Positions 47,443 through 56,724 are shown, numbered from the stretch's first letter. The stretch is DNA of 64,000 nucleotides from Theionarchaea archaeon (GCA_018992685.1 JACVGT010000021.1:62001-126000); one strand, 5' to 3'. Translations and numbers: made by a program. Notes: generated by a model from the sequence alone, not told the origin.

Positions 47443-48570
47443 CTACCCGATTACCAGTGAGTCCAATGTCTTGGGGCACGTGGTCAGCGCATTGCCACCC
47501 GTCTTTGTTACCAAGACAGTATCAGAATGCCTGAATCCGCCAAAGCCAGGTATATACACACCAGGCTCATTGCTGATTACCATGTTCTCCTGCAGAACTG
47601 TTGTGTCACCTTCTTCAATCCACGGAGGTTCATGACCTTGTAGTCCAATGCCGTGGCCCATTCTATGTCTGAGATAGCGTTCATATCCTCGTTCTCTGAT
47701 CACTTGAAGGCATTGCTCATTGACATCAGAACATTTCACACCGGCCCTCACCGCTTCTCCACCCTTTTTTTGGGCCTCATACATGACTTCAAACGCTTCT
47801 TTTTGTTCTGGTGCAGGGCTCCCCACAAATCCTGTGCGTTCACTTTCTGCTTGATATCCACCAACAGCGGCTCCGAAGCTCAGAATGATAGACTCACCTT
47901 TTTCCACCTTCTTGCTGGAAGGTAACCCGTGAGGGAGTGCACCATTCTTCCCGGAGCCCACCAGTCCTCCGCACATGCCGCCCTGAACAGGCACAATTTC
48001 CTCCAGTTCTTCAAGCATCCGTTCAGAAACATCCATCCTGGTCCTCTCATTGATTTCGAATTCAGTGACTCCCGGACGTGTATGGTGGACAGCCCGCTCC
48101 ACTGCATAGTCTGCATATTCGGCCGCTTTGGAAATTAGGACAACTTCCTCAGGGGTTTTCACCAATCTCATTTGTGAGATTATGCTGGAAGAACGAATTT
48201 TCAAATCAGAGAGTATTTTATGGGATGATATAGCAAGACTGTCCTCAATGCCCACATTGACCAAGGCCCGCTTCTTTAAGTGTGATTTGATCCATTCGAT
48301 GCGATTGATCTCCCCCGGATAGTCAAAATATGTTTCTACCTCTGTATGTTCGGGGACATGATCCACCTCCAAGAGGGGAATCAACAAGAGGGGTACACCT
48401 TCTCGGGGAATTACTGCTGCCAGAGGTCTTTCTGTCCTCAAGTGAAAGAACCCTGTTGCATAGGCGATATTGGCTGGCTCAAAAAGGAGGAGAGCATCCA
48501 GAGACTGCGTGTCCAGAGTGTCTTGGATTTTGTGGCAGATCTTTTGATAGAATTCGCTGCTCAGCTTCAT
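47443..48570 (-). CDS. M24 (pita-bread fold) family protein with substituted metal ligands
   Basis: A 375-residue protein of the Xaa-Pro aminopeptidase/creatinase family, with an N-terminal creatinase-like domain to about 135. In the catalytic domain, His (RMGHGIGLQGHE) and the Glu of ISNEPGVY are present. The first Asp of the usual DFG site is Ser (ILSFGAAVGGY), the second is Glu (AESERT), and the last Glu is Ser (GGFRHSDTV). Three of five metal ligands are thus changed, so it may be a non-metal hydrolase like creatinase, or bind metal differently. Start 48570 lies 22-30 nt after a TATA box. Confidence 0.85.
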   Translation of the reverse strand: MKLSSEFYQKICHKIQDTLDTQSLDALLLFEPANIAYATGFFHLRTERPLAAVIPREGVPLLLIPLLEVDHVPEHTEVETYFDYPGEINRIEWIKSHLKKRALVNVGIEDSLAISSHKILSDLKIRSSSIISQMRLVKTPEEVVLISKAAEYADYAVERAVHHTRPGVTEFEINERTRMDVSERMLEELEEIVPVQGGMCGGLVGSGKNGALPHGLPSSKKVEKGESIILSFGAAVGGYQAESERTGFVGSPAPEQKEAFEVMYEAQKKGGEAVRAGVKCSDVNEQCLQVIRERGYERYLRHRMGHGIGLQGHEPPWIEEGDTTVLQENMVISNEPGVYIPGFGGFRHSDTVLVTKTGGNALTTCPKTLDSLVIG

Positions 48571-48590
48571 AAGTTCTCTTTTCCCAATCG

Positions 48591-48600
48591 TGATATATAG
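48591..48600 (-). promoter_or_regulatory. TATA box of the M24 gene
   Basis: CTATATATCA on the minus strand, about 21-30 nt before the ATG. Confidence 0.55.
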
Positions 48601-48680
48601 GTTGCGGTGGAAGCAGTAACAACCTCTTTGAAGCTGCTTCCGTGACTGCCAGGGAATTCTTACCTGTTCTGCTGCCAAAG

Positions 48681-48689
48681 TTTATAAAG
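48681..48689 (+). promoter_or_regulatory. TATA box of tRNA-Gly
   Basis: TTTATAAAG lies 22-30 nt before the tRNA 5' end. Confidence 0.6.
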
Positions 48690-48710
48690 TTAGGTTTCTA
48701 CCCCTCAATG

Positions 48711-48781
48711 GCGGCTGTAGTCTAGTGGTAGGACTCAAGCCCCCCAAGCTTGCGACGCGGGTTCGAATCCCGCCAGCCGCA
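48711..48781 (+). tRNA. tRNA-Gly (anticodon CCC)
   Basis: The acceptor GCGGCTG pairs with CAGCCGC, the anticodon stem CAAGC with GCTTG, and the T stem GCGGG with CCCGC. The loop is CCCCCAA, giving anticodon CCC at 48743-48745, which reads GGG. Position 33, nearly always U, is C here. Discriminator A; CCA not encoded; no intron. Confidence 0.93.
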
Positions 48782-48858
48782 TTCCATGTATGTGTTCCTG
48801 GGGAATTGAAGGTAGAGCCTGTGCCTGTCCCAGGTTCGAGGACTCTGGACCGCAAACC

Positions 48859-48868
48859 TATTTATAAG
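48859..48868 (+). promoter_or_regulatory. TATA box of the DUF885 gene
   Basis: TATTTATAAG lies 18-27 nt before the ATG at 48886. Confidence 0.55.
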
Positions 48869-48885
48869 CACCTCAAAAGAGCATC

Positions 48886-50523
48886 ATGAAGCAAGCATTT
48901 GACAGGCTCCAGAAAGAATTCATGGAAGTGTGCTTCTGCAGGCGTCCTCAGGAAGCGAGTTATCTTGGATTCACTGAGTATGATGCAAAAATGCCCTTGG
49001 GGAGTCTTGATCATCGTGTAAGAGAAATAAAGCAGGATAGAGAATTCCTGCAACGGTTTTGTGATATTAATGAAGAAAACCTGGACTTTGATCGAAGGCT
49101 TTCCCTGAAATTGGCTATTCATAAGCTGAAGATATGGTTATTTGTGGACGAGACTCTTCAGCATTATTTAATGGATCCCAATGCGTCAAATGAAATTTCC
49201 TCAGCCCTGAACAGTCTGTTCATACGGGAAGGGCCTGAGAAGTTCTATCCAATCCTGAAGAGACTAGAGCAGACTCCCCAGTACATTGAAGACTTCAAGA
49301 GCCGAATAGTTCACCCCACACGACTGTGGACAGAAATGGCTATAGAAGCTGCCGACGGGTTGCTTGAATTTCTGCCTCTGATCGTGGCTGCAGCCAGAGA
49401 TGAAGCACCGCACATTGCGGAGTCAATAGAAGATGCCGGAAAGACGGTGGAGAAGTCACTGCTGAGCTACATATCCTTCTTGCGTGGGATTCTCCCCCAG
49501 GCTGTCACTCCCTGGGTCATGGGAAAGGAGAATTTTGAGACACTCCTGAGACTCAGGAAAATACCTTATACAGGGGCCCAAATCCTGGATATGGGAAAAA
49601 AGTGGCTTAAAGATGAGACAGAGATTCTGACGGAACTTGCACGCACAATTGACGGTAAAAAATCTGTGGATGAAGTTGCTCGGGCAGTGAAATCGCAGCA
49701 CCCCCCCACCTTTGACGAGGTCCTGGAGTTGTACCGTACCTACATAGAAAAATCTAGGGGTTTCATCATTGCTAATGATATTGTAACCGTCCCTGAGAAT
49801 GAGGTCCTTGTAGTTCAGGAGACTCCATCCTACATCAGGTATCAGTTGCCTTTTGCTGCTTATATGGCGGCCCCCGCGGTAGGGAATCGGATTGGTCACT
49901 ACTGGGTTACTCCTCCCGAAGACGCGCAGGGGCTGGATGAGCACTCTGAACCTGCAATAGCCAACACCTCGGTCCATGAGGCATATCCAGGACATCATAT
50001 TCAGATTTTCTGTAGCAACAGCCATCCTCACCCATTGCGCTGGGCCTTCACTCCGTCTGACGTCTATGCCAAATACGTGTCCGAAGGCCCTGAATTGATT
50101 GAAGGATGGGCTCACTACTGTGAAGAATATATGCTGCAGAAAGGATTCAGTGCGACCCGTGAACACAGATTCATCAAGGCTCTGTGGGGAAGATTCAGGG
50201 CAATCCGAATAGTCGCAGATGTGCAGCTTTCAACAGGAGATATGACATTTGATGAAGCTGTCGCCTTCTTGCAGACAGAAGGGGGACTCCCTCTGTACGC
50301 AGCGAAAGCAGAAGTCAAGAGGTATACTCTTGGTCCTTCCTACCCCCTGTCCTACCTCCTGGGAAAGCACATGGTAGTAGACCTCAAGGCCAGGGTACAG
50401 CAGATGATGGGATCACAGTTCACAGACAAATTCTTTCATGATACCCTTGTCTATGAAGGGACCATGCCACTGGCTCTCATGGAGGAAGCATTTGTCCACA
50501 GATCACAAGAACACTCTCTCTAG
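48886..50523 (+). CDS. DUF885 family zinc metallopeptidase-like protein
   Basis: A 545-residue, mostly helical cytosolic protein. The metal-binding motif VHEAYPGHHIQ lies near residue 366, with the third ligand probably in ELIEGWAHYCEE about 40 residues later. DUF885 proteins resemble M32/thimet-type carboxypeptidases and act on peptides in the few studied cases; that function is inferred here. No signal peptide is visible. Together with the C25 protease it supports peptide use by the cell. Confidence 0.85.
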   Translation: MKQAFDRLQKEFMEVCFCRRPQEASYLGFTEYDAKMPLGSLDHRVREIKQDREFLQRFCDINEENLDFDRRLSLKLAIHKLKIWLFVDETLQHYLMDPNASNEISSALNSLFIREGPEKFYPILKRLEQTPQYIEDFKSRIVHPTRLWTEMAIEAADGLLEFLPLIVAAARDEAPHIAESIEDAGKTVEKSLLSYISFLRGILPQAVTPWVMGKENFETLLRLRKIPYTGAQILDMGKKWLKDETEILTELARTIDGKKSVDEVARAVKSQHPPTFDEVLELYRTYIEKSRGFIIANDIVTVPENEVLVVQETPSYIRYQLPFAAYMAAPAVGNRIGHYWVTPPEDAQGLDEHSEPAIANTSVHEAYPGHHIQIFCSNSHPHPLRWAFTPSDVYAKYVSEGPELIEGWAHYCEEYMLQKGFSATREHRFIKALWGRFRAIRIVADVQLSTGDMTFDEAVAFLQTEGGLPLYAAKAEVKRYTLGPSYPLSYLLGKHMVVDLKARVQQMMGSQFTDKFFHDTLVYEGTMPLALMEEAFVHRSQEHSL

Positions 50524-50601
50524 TACAATACTACGGTGAAATGAATACCTCTTCCATCAAGGACTACCGACAGCTTTACTCAAAAAAGAAGTGATAAAGA
50601 A

Positions 50602-51102
50602 CTACAGACTATCATAGACTGCTCTGAAAATGCTGTAACTCTCTTCTGAATACAGGACGAAGACCACGTCGAGAGGTTTAGGGTACGTGAGAACCTCCTC
50701 CAACATGACCTGTGCACATCGGTTCAGGGGAAAGCCTCCCACACCTGTGCCCAGTGCAGGAAAGGCTACTCTTTTGACTCCAAGGCTTTCTGCAAGCTTC
50801 AGAGCGTTTCTGGTTGCCTTTCGTATTACCTGTTCATTTGTTCTGAGATCCTGTCCCATCACTGCTGCATGAATCACGTAGCGTGCAGGCAGTGTGCCAG
50901 CACCTGTCTCCACAACATCTCCCACAGATATCGGTCCTTTTCTCACAGCTTCGTCCTCAATGTCCTGTCCCCCTCTCCTCTTCAGAGCTCCCGCAACTCC
51001 GGTCCCCATCCACAGGTGGTTATTTGCTGCATTAACCACAGCATCCACCTCAATACTGGAGATGTCTCCTTTTACGAGTCGGATCCTGTCTTTAATAGTC
51101 AT
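50602..51102 (-). CDS. Macrodomain (ADP-ribose/O-acetyl-ADP-ribose processing) protein
   Basis: A 166-residue stand-alone macrodomain. The ligand loops are [36 protein letters not shown] at the N-terminus and [16 protein letters not shown] near residue 115. Such proteins remove ADP-ribose from proteins or deacetylate O-acetyl-ADP-ribose. The ATG at 51102 overlaps the end of the hydroxyacyl-CoA dehydrogenase gene by 11 nt, so the pair is co-translated. Confidence 0.9.
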   Translation of the reverse strand: MTIKDRIRLVKGDISSIEVDAVVNAANNHLWMGTGVAGALKRRGGQDIEDEAVRKGPISVGDVVETGAGTLPARYVIHAAVMGQDLRTNEQVIRKATRNALKLAESLGVKRVAFPALGTGVGGFPLNRCAQVMLEEVLTYPKPLDVVFVLYSEESYSIFRAVYDSL

Positions 51103-51931
51103 AGAATCCTTTTCCCGTTTTCCTCCCCAGGTACCCGGCTTCAACCATTTTCACCAGTAAAGGACATGGTCGGTACTTACTGTCCTTGTATCCTTCGTAC
51201 AGAACATTCATTACCGCCAGCACCACGTCCAGTCCGATGAGGTCAGCCAGCGTCAGAGGCCCCATAGGGTGGTTCATACCCAGTTTCATCACCGTATCGA
51301 TGGCCTCCCTGGATCCAATTCCCTCGTACAAACAGAAAATCGCCTCGTTAATCATGGGACATAATATTCTGTTGGAAATAAATCCTGGGAAATCGTTCGC
51401 TTCTACAGGGGTCTTTCCCAACTGTTGGGCCAGTTCGACAGTCCTTCTGGTAGTCTCATCAGAGGTGGGCAGTGCCCTGATGATCTCCACCAGCTTCATC
51501 AAGGGAACGGGGTTCATGAAGTGCATACCAATGACTTTATCCGGCCTGGAGGTTGTAGCGGCCAGCTCCGTAACTGGCAAGCTGGACGTGTTGGTGGCCA
51601 GAATACTATCGGGGGAGACAATGGCATCCAGTTCCCTGAATATATCCTTCTTGAGGTTTAAATTCTCTGTGGCAGCTTCAATGACAAATTCTGCCCCTTT
51701 GATATCCTGTAGGTCCAGAGTACCCCGTATCCTGGACAGAATATCTTTCATGTCTGTATCCGAGATCTTCTCTTTTTCGACGAATTTAGAGAGGCTCTTC
51801 TGAATGATAGAGAGTCCTCTGTCAATAAACTGCTGTTCAATATCACGCATAACAACATCATGTCCTGCCGTGGCACACACTTGGGTAATCCCATTCCCCA
51901 TGGTGCCAGCACCAATAACAGCGATCTTCAT
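51092..51931 (-). CDS. hbd: 3-hydroxybutyryl-CoA (3-hydroxyacyl-CoA) dehydrogenase
   Basis: A 279-residue NAD-dependent dehydrogenase. The Rossmann motif [16 protein letters not shown] opens the protein; [30 protein letters not shown] (catalytic His) and [12 protein letters not shown] follow. The C-terminal domain ends [25 protein letters not shown]. It belongs to beta-oxidation or butyrate-type pathways; no thiolase or hydratase lies nearby. AGGTGA six bases before the ATG sets the start; an upstream ATG at 52123 adds a non-homologous AT-rich stretch. Confidence 0.95.
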   Translation of the reverse strand: MKIAVIGAGTMGNGITQVCATAGHDVVMRDIEQQFIDRGLSIIQKSLSKFVEKEKISDTDMKDILSRIRGTLDLQDIKGAEFVIEAATENLNLKKDIFRELDAIVSPDSILATNTSSLPVTELAATTSRPDKVIGMHFMNPVPLMKLVEIIRALPTSDETTRRTVELAQQLGKTPVEANDFPGFISNRILCPMINEAIFCLYEGIGSREAIDTVMKLGMNHPMGPLTLADLIGLDVVLAVMNVLYEGYKDSKYRPCPLLVKMVEAGYLGRKTGKGFYDY

Positions 51932-52236
51932 GTACTCACCTGACCTCTCTTTTTCCATTGCCTTAAAAGGGTTTACCATCTTTCTATTACATATCACATA
52001 TCTTGCATGGACTGTATATTCCCGGTCAAAAAACAGAATGTAGATCAGTATTAGTATTTTCATCTTTTTCATATTCACTATACCGATACACATTTTCGAC
52101 TCATTTTTCCTTTTTTCTCTCAATTCTCGTAATCTTTTACATATTTGTCATGAATTTCATTATTTGCTTAAAGAATTGCGATTTCATCGAAAACCAACTT
52201 GAGATGTCACGATTTTCCCAAAAAATCTATCGCAAA
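51932..52236. other. AT-rich divergent intergenic region
   Basis: About 300 nt between the divergent hbd and isoprenoid-fold genes. It contains a CCTTTTAAGG-type promoter element for hbd near 51962-51971 and long pyrimidine runs, but no coding or RNA signal that I can support. Confidence 0.5.
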
Positions 52237-52246
52237 GCTTAAGTAT
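52237..52246 (+). promoter_or_regulatory. TATA box of the isoprenoid gene pair
   Basis: GCTTAAGTAT lies 22-31 nt before the ATG at 52268. Confidence 0.5.
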
Positions 52247-52267
52247 GTGTAATGATATTACGGGTAT

Positions 52268-53419
52268 ATGGGAAGAATTATGGGAACCCTGACAAGAGAT
52301 ATTGGCATGCTCTGCTGGATGGCATGGAGCACGACCTGCCCATCACTCAGATTTTCGGTGTCTTCTTCACTTGCCCATATCGCCCATGTTGCATGCAGGA
52401 CCCGACTGGAAACCCTTCCTGCGCATTGCCTTCCCTATCACGAACTTCTGGGAGAATCCTACTTGAAAGAAAAGCACTGGGTGTATGCCATCCTCATGGC
52501 TGTCATGGAATCCCTCCCCGTACTGTACGGGAGACGCACACAGGATGAGATTCTTCATTCTGTCCTGGGGAAGACCTACCTGGGAGCAAGCTCAAAACTG
52601 CTGGATAACCTCAACGACGAGATCCACACTGTCGATCAGGCTCTCAGTTCACTGCAGAACTACCTTGCAGCCCTGACGTGTGGACACTATCAGGTGAACG
52701 AAGATTCCAAAGTCTCAAGAGCTGAATCTTCTGCATGCGAAATGGCTTCCTGGATATATACCACCTTGAATGATGATTCCCCTGCATTCACCTGGTATGT
52801 TGAAGATTGTAGGAAGTTGGTGAATGGTCAGGTAGCCTCACTGAACCACAAGAGGACAACATGGCCATCACTTGCTGAGTATGTCGGTGCCATTGCAGAA
52901 AAGAGCATTGGGGATGTATGGATTGATATTGATCTGTGTCAGGTAGACGAGGTGGATTCAGATACACACCTTCTCAAGAAGAGCAATGAGTACATTTTCA
53001 AGTCCAGTCTTCTCTATGATGATGTTCAGGATCTCACAGACGATATTGAGACCACTTCCATAAATTCCGTGCTGCTCTTGGCTCTGGAGAGAAAAATAAT
53101 CTCAGAAGCAGATCTTGAGAACCTGCAACCGGCTCAGCTGAAGGTGTTGCTTCAGGAAGCTGGCATCGTAGACGATATTATTCACCTGGCTGACGCCTTC
53201 TTTTTGAAAGGCATTTATGCCTTCCAGGACATAGAGACCACAGAGGTAGACAAGAAAGGGTTGCTCTACAGCTTCCAGCTCGTGCGGCTTTTCAATTTTA
53301 GAAAGCTGCTTTTAGCACAGAGGGATAGAAAGACACTCAAAAAGGTCATGGCATCCTTCTCAGATCTCCAATCACTGCGAGACACCATACCTGAAGAAAT
53401 TGGGGCTCTCGTCTGGTGA
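52268..53419 (+). CDS. Putative class I isoprenoid-synthase-fold protein
   Basis: A 383-residue, helix-rich protein. Two acidic motifs stand where trans-prenyl synthases bind Mg-diphosphate: LLDNLNDE near residue 112 and LLYDDVQDLTDDIE near residue 257. The first is not the classical DDxxD. The next gene, 4 nt on, is a UbiA prenyltransferase, which supports a role in prenyl chain or prenylated product synthesis. Sequence similarity to known enzymes is weak by eye and activity is unproven. Transcript probably leaderless. Confidence 0.55.
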   Translation: MGRIMGTLTRDIGMLCWMAWSTTCPSLRFSVSSSLAHIAHVACRTRLETLPAHCLPYHELLGESYLKEKHWVYAILMAVMESLPVLYGRRTQDEILHSVLGKTYLGASSKLLDNLNDEIHTVDQALSSLQNYLAALTCGHYQVNEDSKVSRAESSACEMASWIYTTLNDDSPAFTWYVEDCRKLVNGQVASLNHKRTTWPSLAEYVGAIAEKSIGDVWIDIDLCQVDEVDSDTHLLKKSNEYIFKSSLLYDDVQDLTDDIETTSINSVLLLALERKIISEADLENLQPAQLKVLLQEAGIVDDIIHLADAFFLKGIYAFQDIETTEVDKKGLLYSFQLVRLFNFRKLLLAQRDRKTLKKVMASFSDLQSLRDTIPEEIGALVW

Positions 53420-53423
53420 TAGA

Positions 53424-54317
53424 ATGGTTAACCCATGGGTGAGAGCAATCCGGCTGCAATACTACCCCACGACGGGGCTGATCCTGCTGGTGGCCCTATC
53501 TGTATCCGCTTTTGAAGGCATTGTCTTCATGACCGGCATTGTGTGGATAGTGGCAGGGAATGTACTCCTCCATTGTGCATGCAGTCTGATCAATGAATAC
53601 CGGGATTTCAAAACTGGGGCAGACCTCGTGGAGTATCCTCAGAGCGGGTGGTCAGCAACAGGAGGGAGTGGTGTCCTAAAGGAGCAACTACTTCTGCCCA
53701 GGCAGGCTCTGCGTGTATCTGCCATCCTGTTCTTGGCATCCTGGGCTATCTGGCTGGTCCTGGGTTACAAGACCGATTACTGGGTTGTCTTCTTGATGAG
53801 TGGAGCCCTCTTGATGACATACTTGTATTCGGCAGCTGTATCTGTGGGAGGATTTTACTACTACAGAGATGTTGCAATGAGCCTGGGGAGCGTCCCTCTG
53901 GTAGTGGTATCAGTGGTGAAGGTCTTGACTGCAGGGTACTCTCTGGTTGCTCTTGCTACAGGAATTATTATGGGAATACTGATTCTTATTTACCTCCTAT
54001 ACCATGGGATTGTGGATCTAAATGCAGATTCTATGAGTGGAAAACTGCGGATCAGCAGGGTACTGGGACCGGAAAAGACACGTATGGTCGCGAAGGTGCT
54101 TTTCTTTTCCACGGTTCTGGGAGTCACGGGATTGGCGTACAAGGGGGTTCTCCCTCAATTCAGTATGTTGATAGTTACGCTACTCCCTCCTGCCATTGTC
54201 GTCATGTGGAACGAGAAGAGGCAGCCCCCCATGAAGACCTACAACCAGGTTATCTTACTGCTAGGAGCAGCTGCAGTATTTCTCTGCAGTGGGTTCTGGG
54301 TGCATCTTGTATTGTAG
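53424..54317 (+). CDS. UbiA family prenyltransferase (MenA-like)
   Basis: A 297-residue membrane enzyme with about nine helices. The first Asp-rich motif is NEYRDFKTGAD near residue 61, followed by the MenA-like GGSGVLKEQLL; the second is YHGIVDLNADSMSGK near residue 195. UbiA enzymes attach prenyl chains to aromatic rings or other acceptors. No other quinone gene is present, so menaquinone, archaeal lipid or another product all remain possible. ATG 53424 follows the previous stop by 4 nt. Confidence 0.9.
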   Translation: MVNPWVRAIRLQYYPTTGLILLVALSVSAFEGIVFMTGIVWIVAGNVLLHCACSLINEYRDFKTGADLVEYPQSGWSATGGSGVLKEQLLLPRQALRVSAILFLASWAIWLVLGYKTDYWVVFLMSGALLMTYLYSAAVSVGGFYYYRDVAMSLGSVPLVVVSVVKVLTAGYSLVALATGIIMGILILIYLLYHGIVDLNADSMSGKLRISRVLGPEKTRMVAKVLFFSTVLGVTGLAYKGVLPQFSMLIVTLLPPAIVVMWNEKRQPPMKTYNQVILLLGAAAVFLCSGFWVHLVL

Positions 54318-54343
54318 AAGAGGGTGATACTCCCACAGGCAGG

Positions 54344-54351
54344 TTTATAAG
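54344..54351 (+). promoter_or_regulatory. TATA box of the SpoIIM-like gene
   Basis: TTTATAAG lies 22-29 nt before the ATG at 54373. Confidence 0.6.
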
Positions 54352-54372
54352 ATGTGATTTGCCAGTTCTTTT

Positions 54373-55209
54373 ATGAAACGCCGGATCAACTGGATGCGGG
54401 TCATAAGTATTACTGGATTGGCCCTGGCTTTCCTGGGCATCCAGATCATTTTCACAAGCTATACACTGTTTGATACGAATTTTGATCATGTGATCTCCAT
54501 GCTCATAAGGAGAGGCGCCATTGAAACTGTGGTGGCCCTGCTGTTGTTTGTGGTAGTTGCCAAGAATACGACCCTGCATGACATCAAAGTTATCCTGCAC
54601 AGTCTGAGAGTATATGTTGTACTGGCAAGTCTATTTCTGTTGCTTGGATTCGTTGCGGGTATTTTCCTGCAGGAGGCTTTCAAGGGACTTGCCCAAACTA
54701 TTTTTGAAGAATTGGCCAGGGAAGCTGAAAAAATCCAATCCATTCCATCCCACTATCAGGTTCTTGTAATTTTTGGAAACAATTCCCGTGTTACAGCACT
54801 CTCTGGTATCGTTTCTGGAATTATAGCCCCTTTTTTCCTTGTTGGAGTCCTGGTCCCGCCAGTGGTCATGGGGATGAACGGATTCATACTGGGGTTTGCC
54901 CCCGGTCTTGTGGGGATGAGCTGGTCTGATTTTATGATAGCCATTGCCCCCCACGGGATATTTGAAATTCCTGCCCTGGTTCTGTCTGCGGCTGTCGGAT
55001 TGAAGTTTGCCATCTCAGTACTCCAAGCCTGCATTGGGTATCTGTTTCCTCCACCAGGTGTCAAGGCGATGGAGGCCTTCCTAGACAGGATCAGACCTGG
55101 ATGGTATTCACTGAAGCTCTTTGCCTTGATCATTCCCCTTCTCGTGGTGGCTGCATTCGTCGAAGCTTACGTCACCCCGCAGATCATGGAGCTTTTTGGC
55201 ATCTTGTAA
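54373..55209 (+). CDS. SpoIIM-like (stage II sporulation protein M family) membrane protein
   Basis: A 278-residue protein with about six helices. The family core is clear: IFGNNSRVTALSGIVSGI, NGFILGFAPGL, APHGIFEIPALVLSAAVGLKF and a closing VVAAFVEAYVTPQI. Archaeal members have no sporulation role; membrane remodelling or a transport-associated role has been proposed. It is transcribed from its own leaderless promoter. Confidence 0.88.
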   Translation: MKRRINWMRVISITGLALAFLGIQIIFTSYTLFDTNFDHVISMLIRRGAIETVVALLLFVVVAKNTTLHDIKVILHSLRVYVVLASLFLLLGFVAGIFLQEAFKGLAQTIFEELAREAEKIQSIPSHYQVLVIFGNNSRVTALSGIVSGIIAPFFLVGVLVPPVVMGMNGFILGFAPGLVGMSWSDFMIAIAPHGIFEIPALVLSAAVGLKFAISVLQACIGYLFPPPGVKAMEAFLDRIRPGWYSLKLFALIIPLLVVAAFVEAYVTPQIMELFGIL

Positions 55210-55274
55210 TCGAGGGTACACCTGAACTGAGTAATGGCTGAAAAGGGTACGTGGGAATCCTGAAAATCCTAAAC

Positions 55275-55283
55275 CCTTATAAC
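55275..55283 (+). promoter_or_regulatory. TATA box of the coiled-coil membrane gene
   Basis: CCTTATAAC lies 23-31 nt before the ATG at 55306. Confidence 0.6.
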
Positions 55284-55305
55284 TTCTGGTGCTGTGCTGT
55301 AGACA

Positions 55306-56724
55306 ATGCAGAAGAAACGCAGTGATGGCAACTTAGCAATTCTGACCTCCATTATCGTCCCAACAGCCATCATGATATACCGGAATGACAGCATGAGCCT
55401 TTTTGAATTCCGCGTTCTAATGGGGGGGTTTTTGATCCCTATTTTTGGAGAATTCCTTCTCTTCCAGAAAAAGAAAAGTTCTGCCTTGAAGTGGATCTTG
55501 TTTTCCCACACGTCTCTGTTCATTCTTGCAGTAATTGCTCTCTCCTTTCACAAGAAGGAGCACCTGTTCTTTGGACTGTTCTCTGCAGGGATACTGATCA
55601 TTCTCCTCTCCAATGCAGTAATAGATAATCTCTCTTTCACTGCCCGGGTCATGAGGCTATTTACGGGAGGCATTGCGTTCTGGGTTGTAGTTTCATATTT
55701 TCCTCTAAACATTGTGCTTTCAGTGATATTTGGAGCCGTAGCATTCTTTCTGTGTTACATTTTCTTTGAGATTCCTGTGAAGATCACTCCCACGCAACCT
55801 CCCAAGTCAGTCGAACAGAGTGTACCACCTCGCGAGCTTGTGCTCATGTCCCCAGCGGCGCAATTTTTCCGTAAGCGGGATTTTTCCCGGCTGACAAGCG
55901 AAGTTAATACACTCATTGAGGTGACGGATTGCTCACCATATGCAGAGCGGACTATCAGAGAAGAAGCTCTCACCTATATTCTCCAGCTCTATTCGCGAAA
56001 AGCAGAGTCTTTTGAGCAGTGTGTTGCGCAGCCTGACCTGCAGGAATTTCATGATAAAGTTGATCACTGCAGGAGGCTTCTGGCAAAGATGCAGCAGGCA
56101 GAGACGGGGTGGAACAACCTCAGGGCAGACCTGTCCTTTCTGAAGAAACATGTCAAGGAAGCCACTTCGCAGCAGATCCAAGAGATTCTTTCTCAAATCT
56201 CTAACTTCAAAGAGGAATATGGCAATCATGTGCCTGAAAAAGATATGGCTGCTCTTTCCAAAGAGGTTGCTGCTACTTCGCAGTATATTGCACACTACGA
56301 TGTCATTAGAGAAGAATGGGGCAACTTGGCAAAGGAGGTATCTCGGCTCATGAGACGACTTGAAGTTGCTCAACCGTCTGAATGCCAGACATTGAGGGAC
56401 CGGTTCACGGAGAATGTGGGCCTCTTTCAAAGATGCATTCCTCTGGAGAAGATTGAGGAAATGCGCCAGAAGATTACGTACTGTCACTCTCTTTCACAAC
56501 TGATGGAAGAATGGAAAACCCTCAAGGCATCCCTGAATAGTGTCTTGAGTGCAACCCAGGATTCCGGACAGGAAATTGCGGAGCTTGAACGGCTTTTCCT
56601 TTCTAAAACGGATGAATTTGCATCTATAGTGCCCCCTGATGAAATATCATGGATGAAAGTTCGACTTAGGCTGGCACGTCTCAGCCATGAGAGATCTGGA
56701 CAGAAAGGTCAAGACGCGGGCTGA
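55306..56724 (+). CDS. Unrecognised membrane protein with a long cytosolic coiled-coil domain
   Basis: A 472-residue protein. Residues 1-155 contain about six short hydrophobic helices; residues 180-470 are helical and charged with repeated blocks around a CxxL spacing (TDCSPYAERTIREEALTYI, DHCRRLLAKM, SECQTLRDRF, TYCHSLSQLM). The repeats suggest spectrin-like bundles. No family recognised. It directly precedes the glycosyltransferases and may help organise a membrane glycosylation complex (inference). Confidence 0.7.
   Translation: MQKKRSDGNLAILTSIIVPTAIMIYRNDSMSLFEFRVLMGGFLIPIFGEFLLFQKKKSSALKWILFSHTSLFILAVIALSFHKKEHLFFGLFSAGILIILLSNAVIDNLSFTARVMRLFTGGIAFWVVVSYFPLNIVLSVIFGAVAFFLCYIFFEIPVKITPTQPPKSVEQSVPPRELVLMSPAAQFFRKRDFSRLTSEVNTLIEVTDCSPYAERTIREEALTYILQLYSRKAESFEQCVAQPDLQEFHDKVDHCRRLLAKMQQAETGWNNLRADLSFLKKHVKEATSQQIQEILSQISNFKEEYGNHVPEKDMAALSKEVAATSQYIAHYDVIREEWGNLAKEVSRLMRRLEVAQPSECQTLRDRFTENVGLFQRCIPLEKIEEMRQKITYCHSLSQLMEEWKTLKASLNSVLSATQDSGQEIAELERLFLSKTDEFASIVPPDEISWMKVRLRLARLSHERSGQKGQDAG

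Noticed and set aside
53648-54376. Long frame in the shadow of the UbiA gene
   Set aside because: Gly/Cys-rich translation without family features, fully inside a clear membrane enzyme gene.
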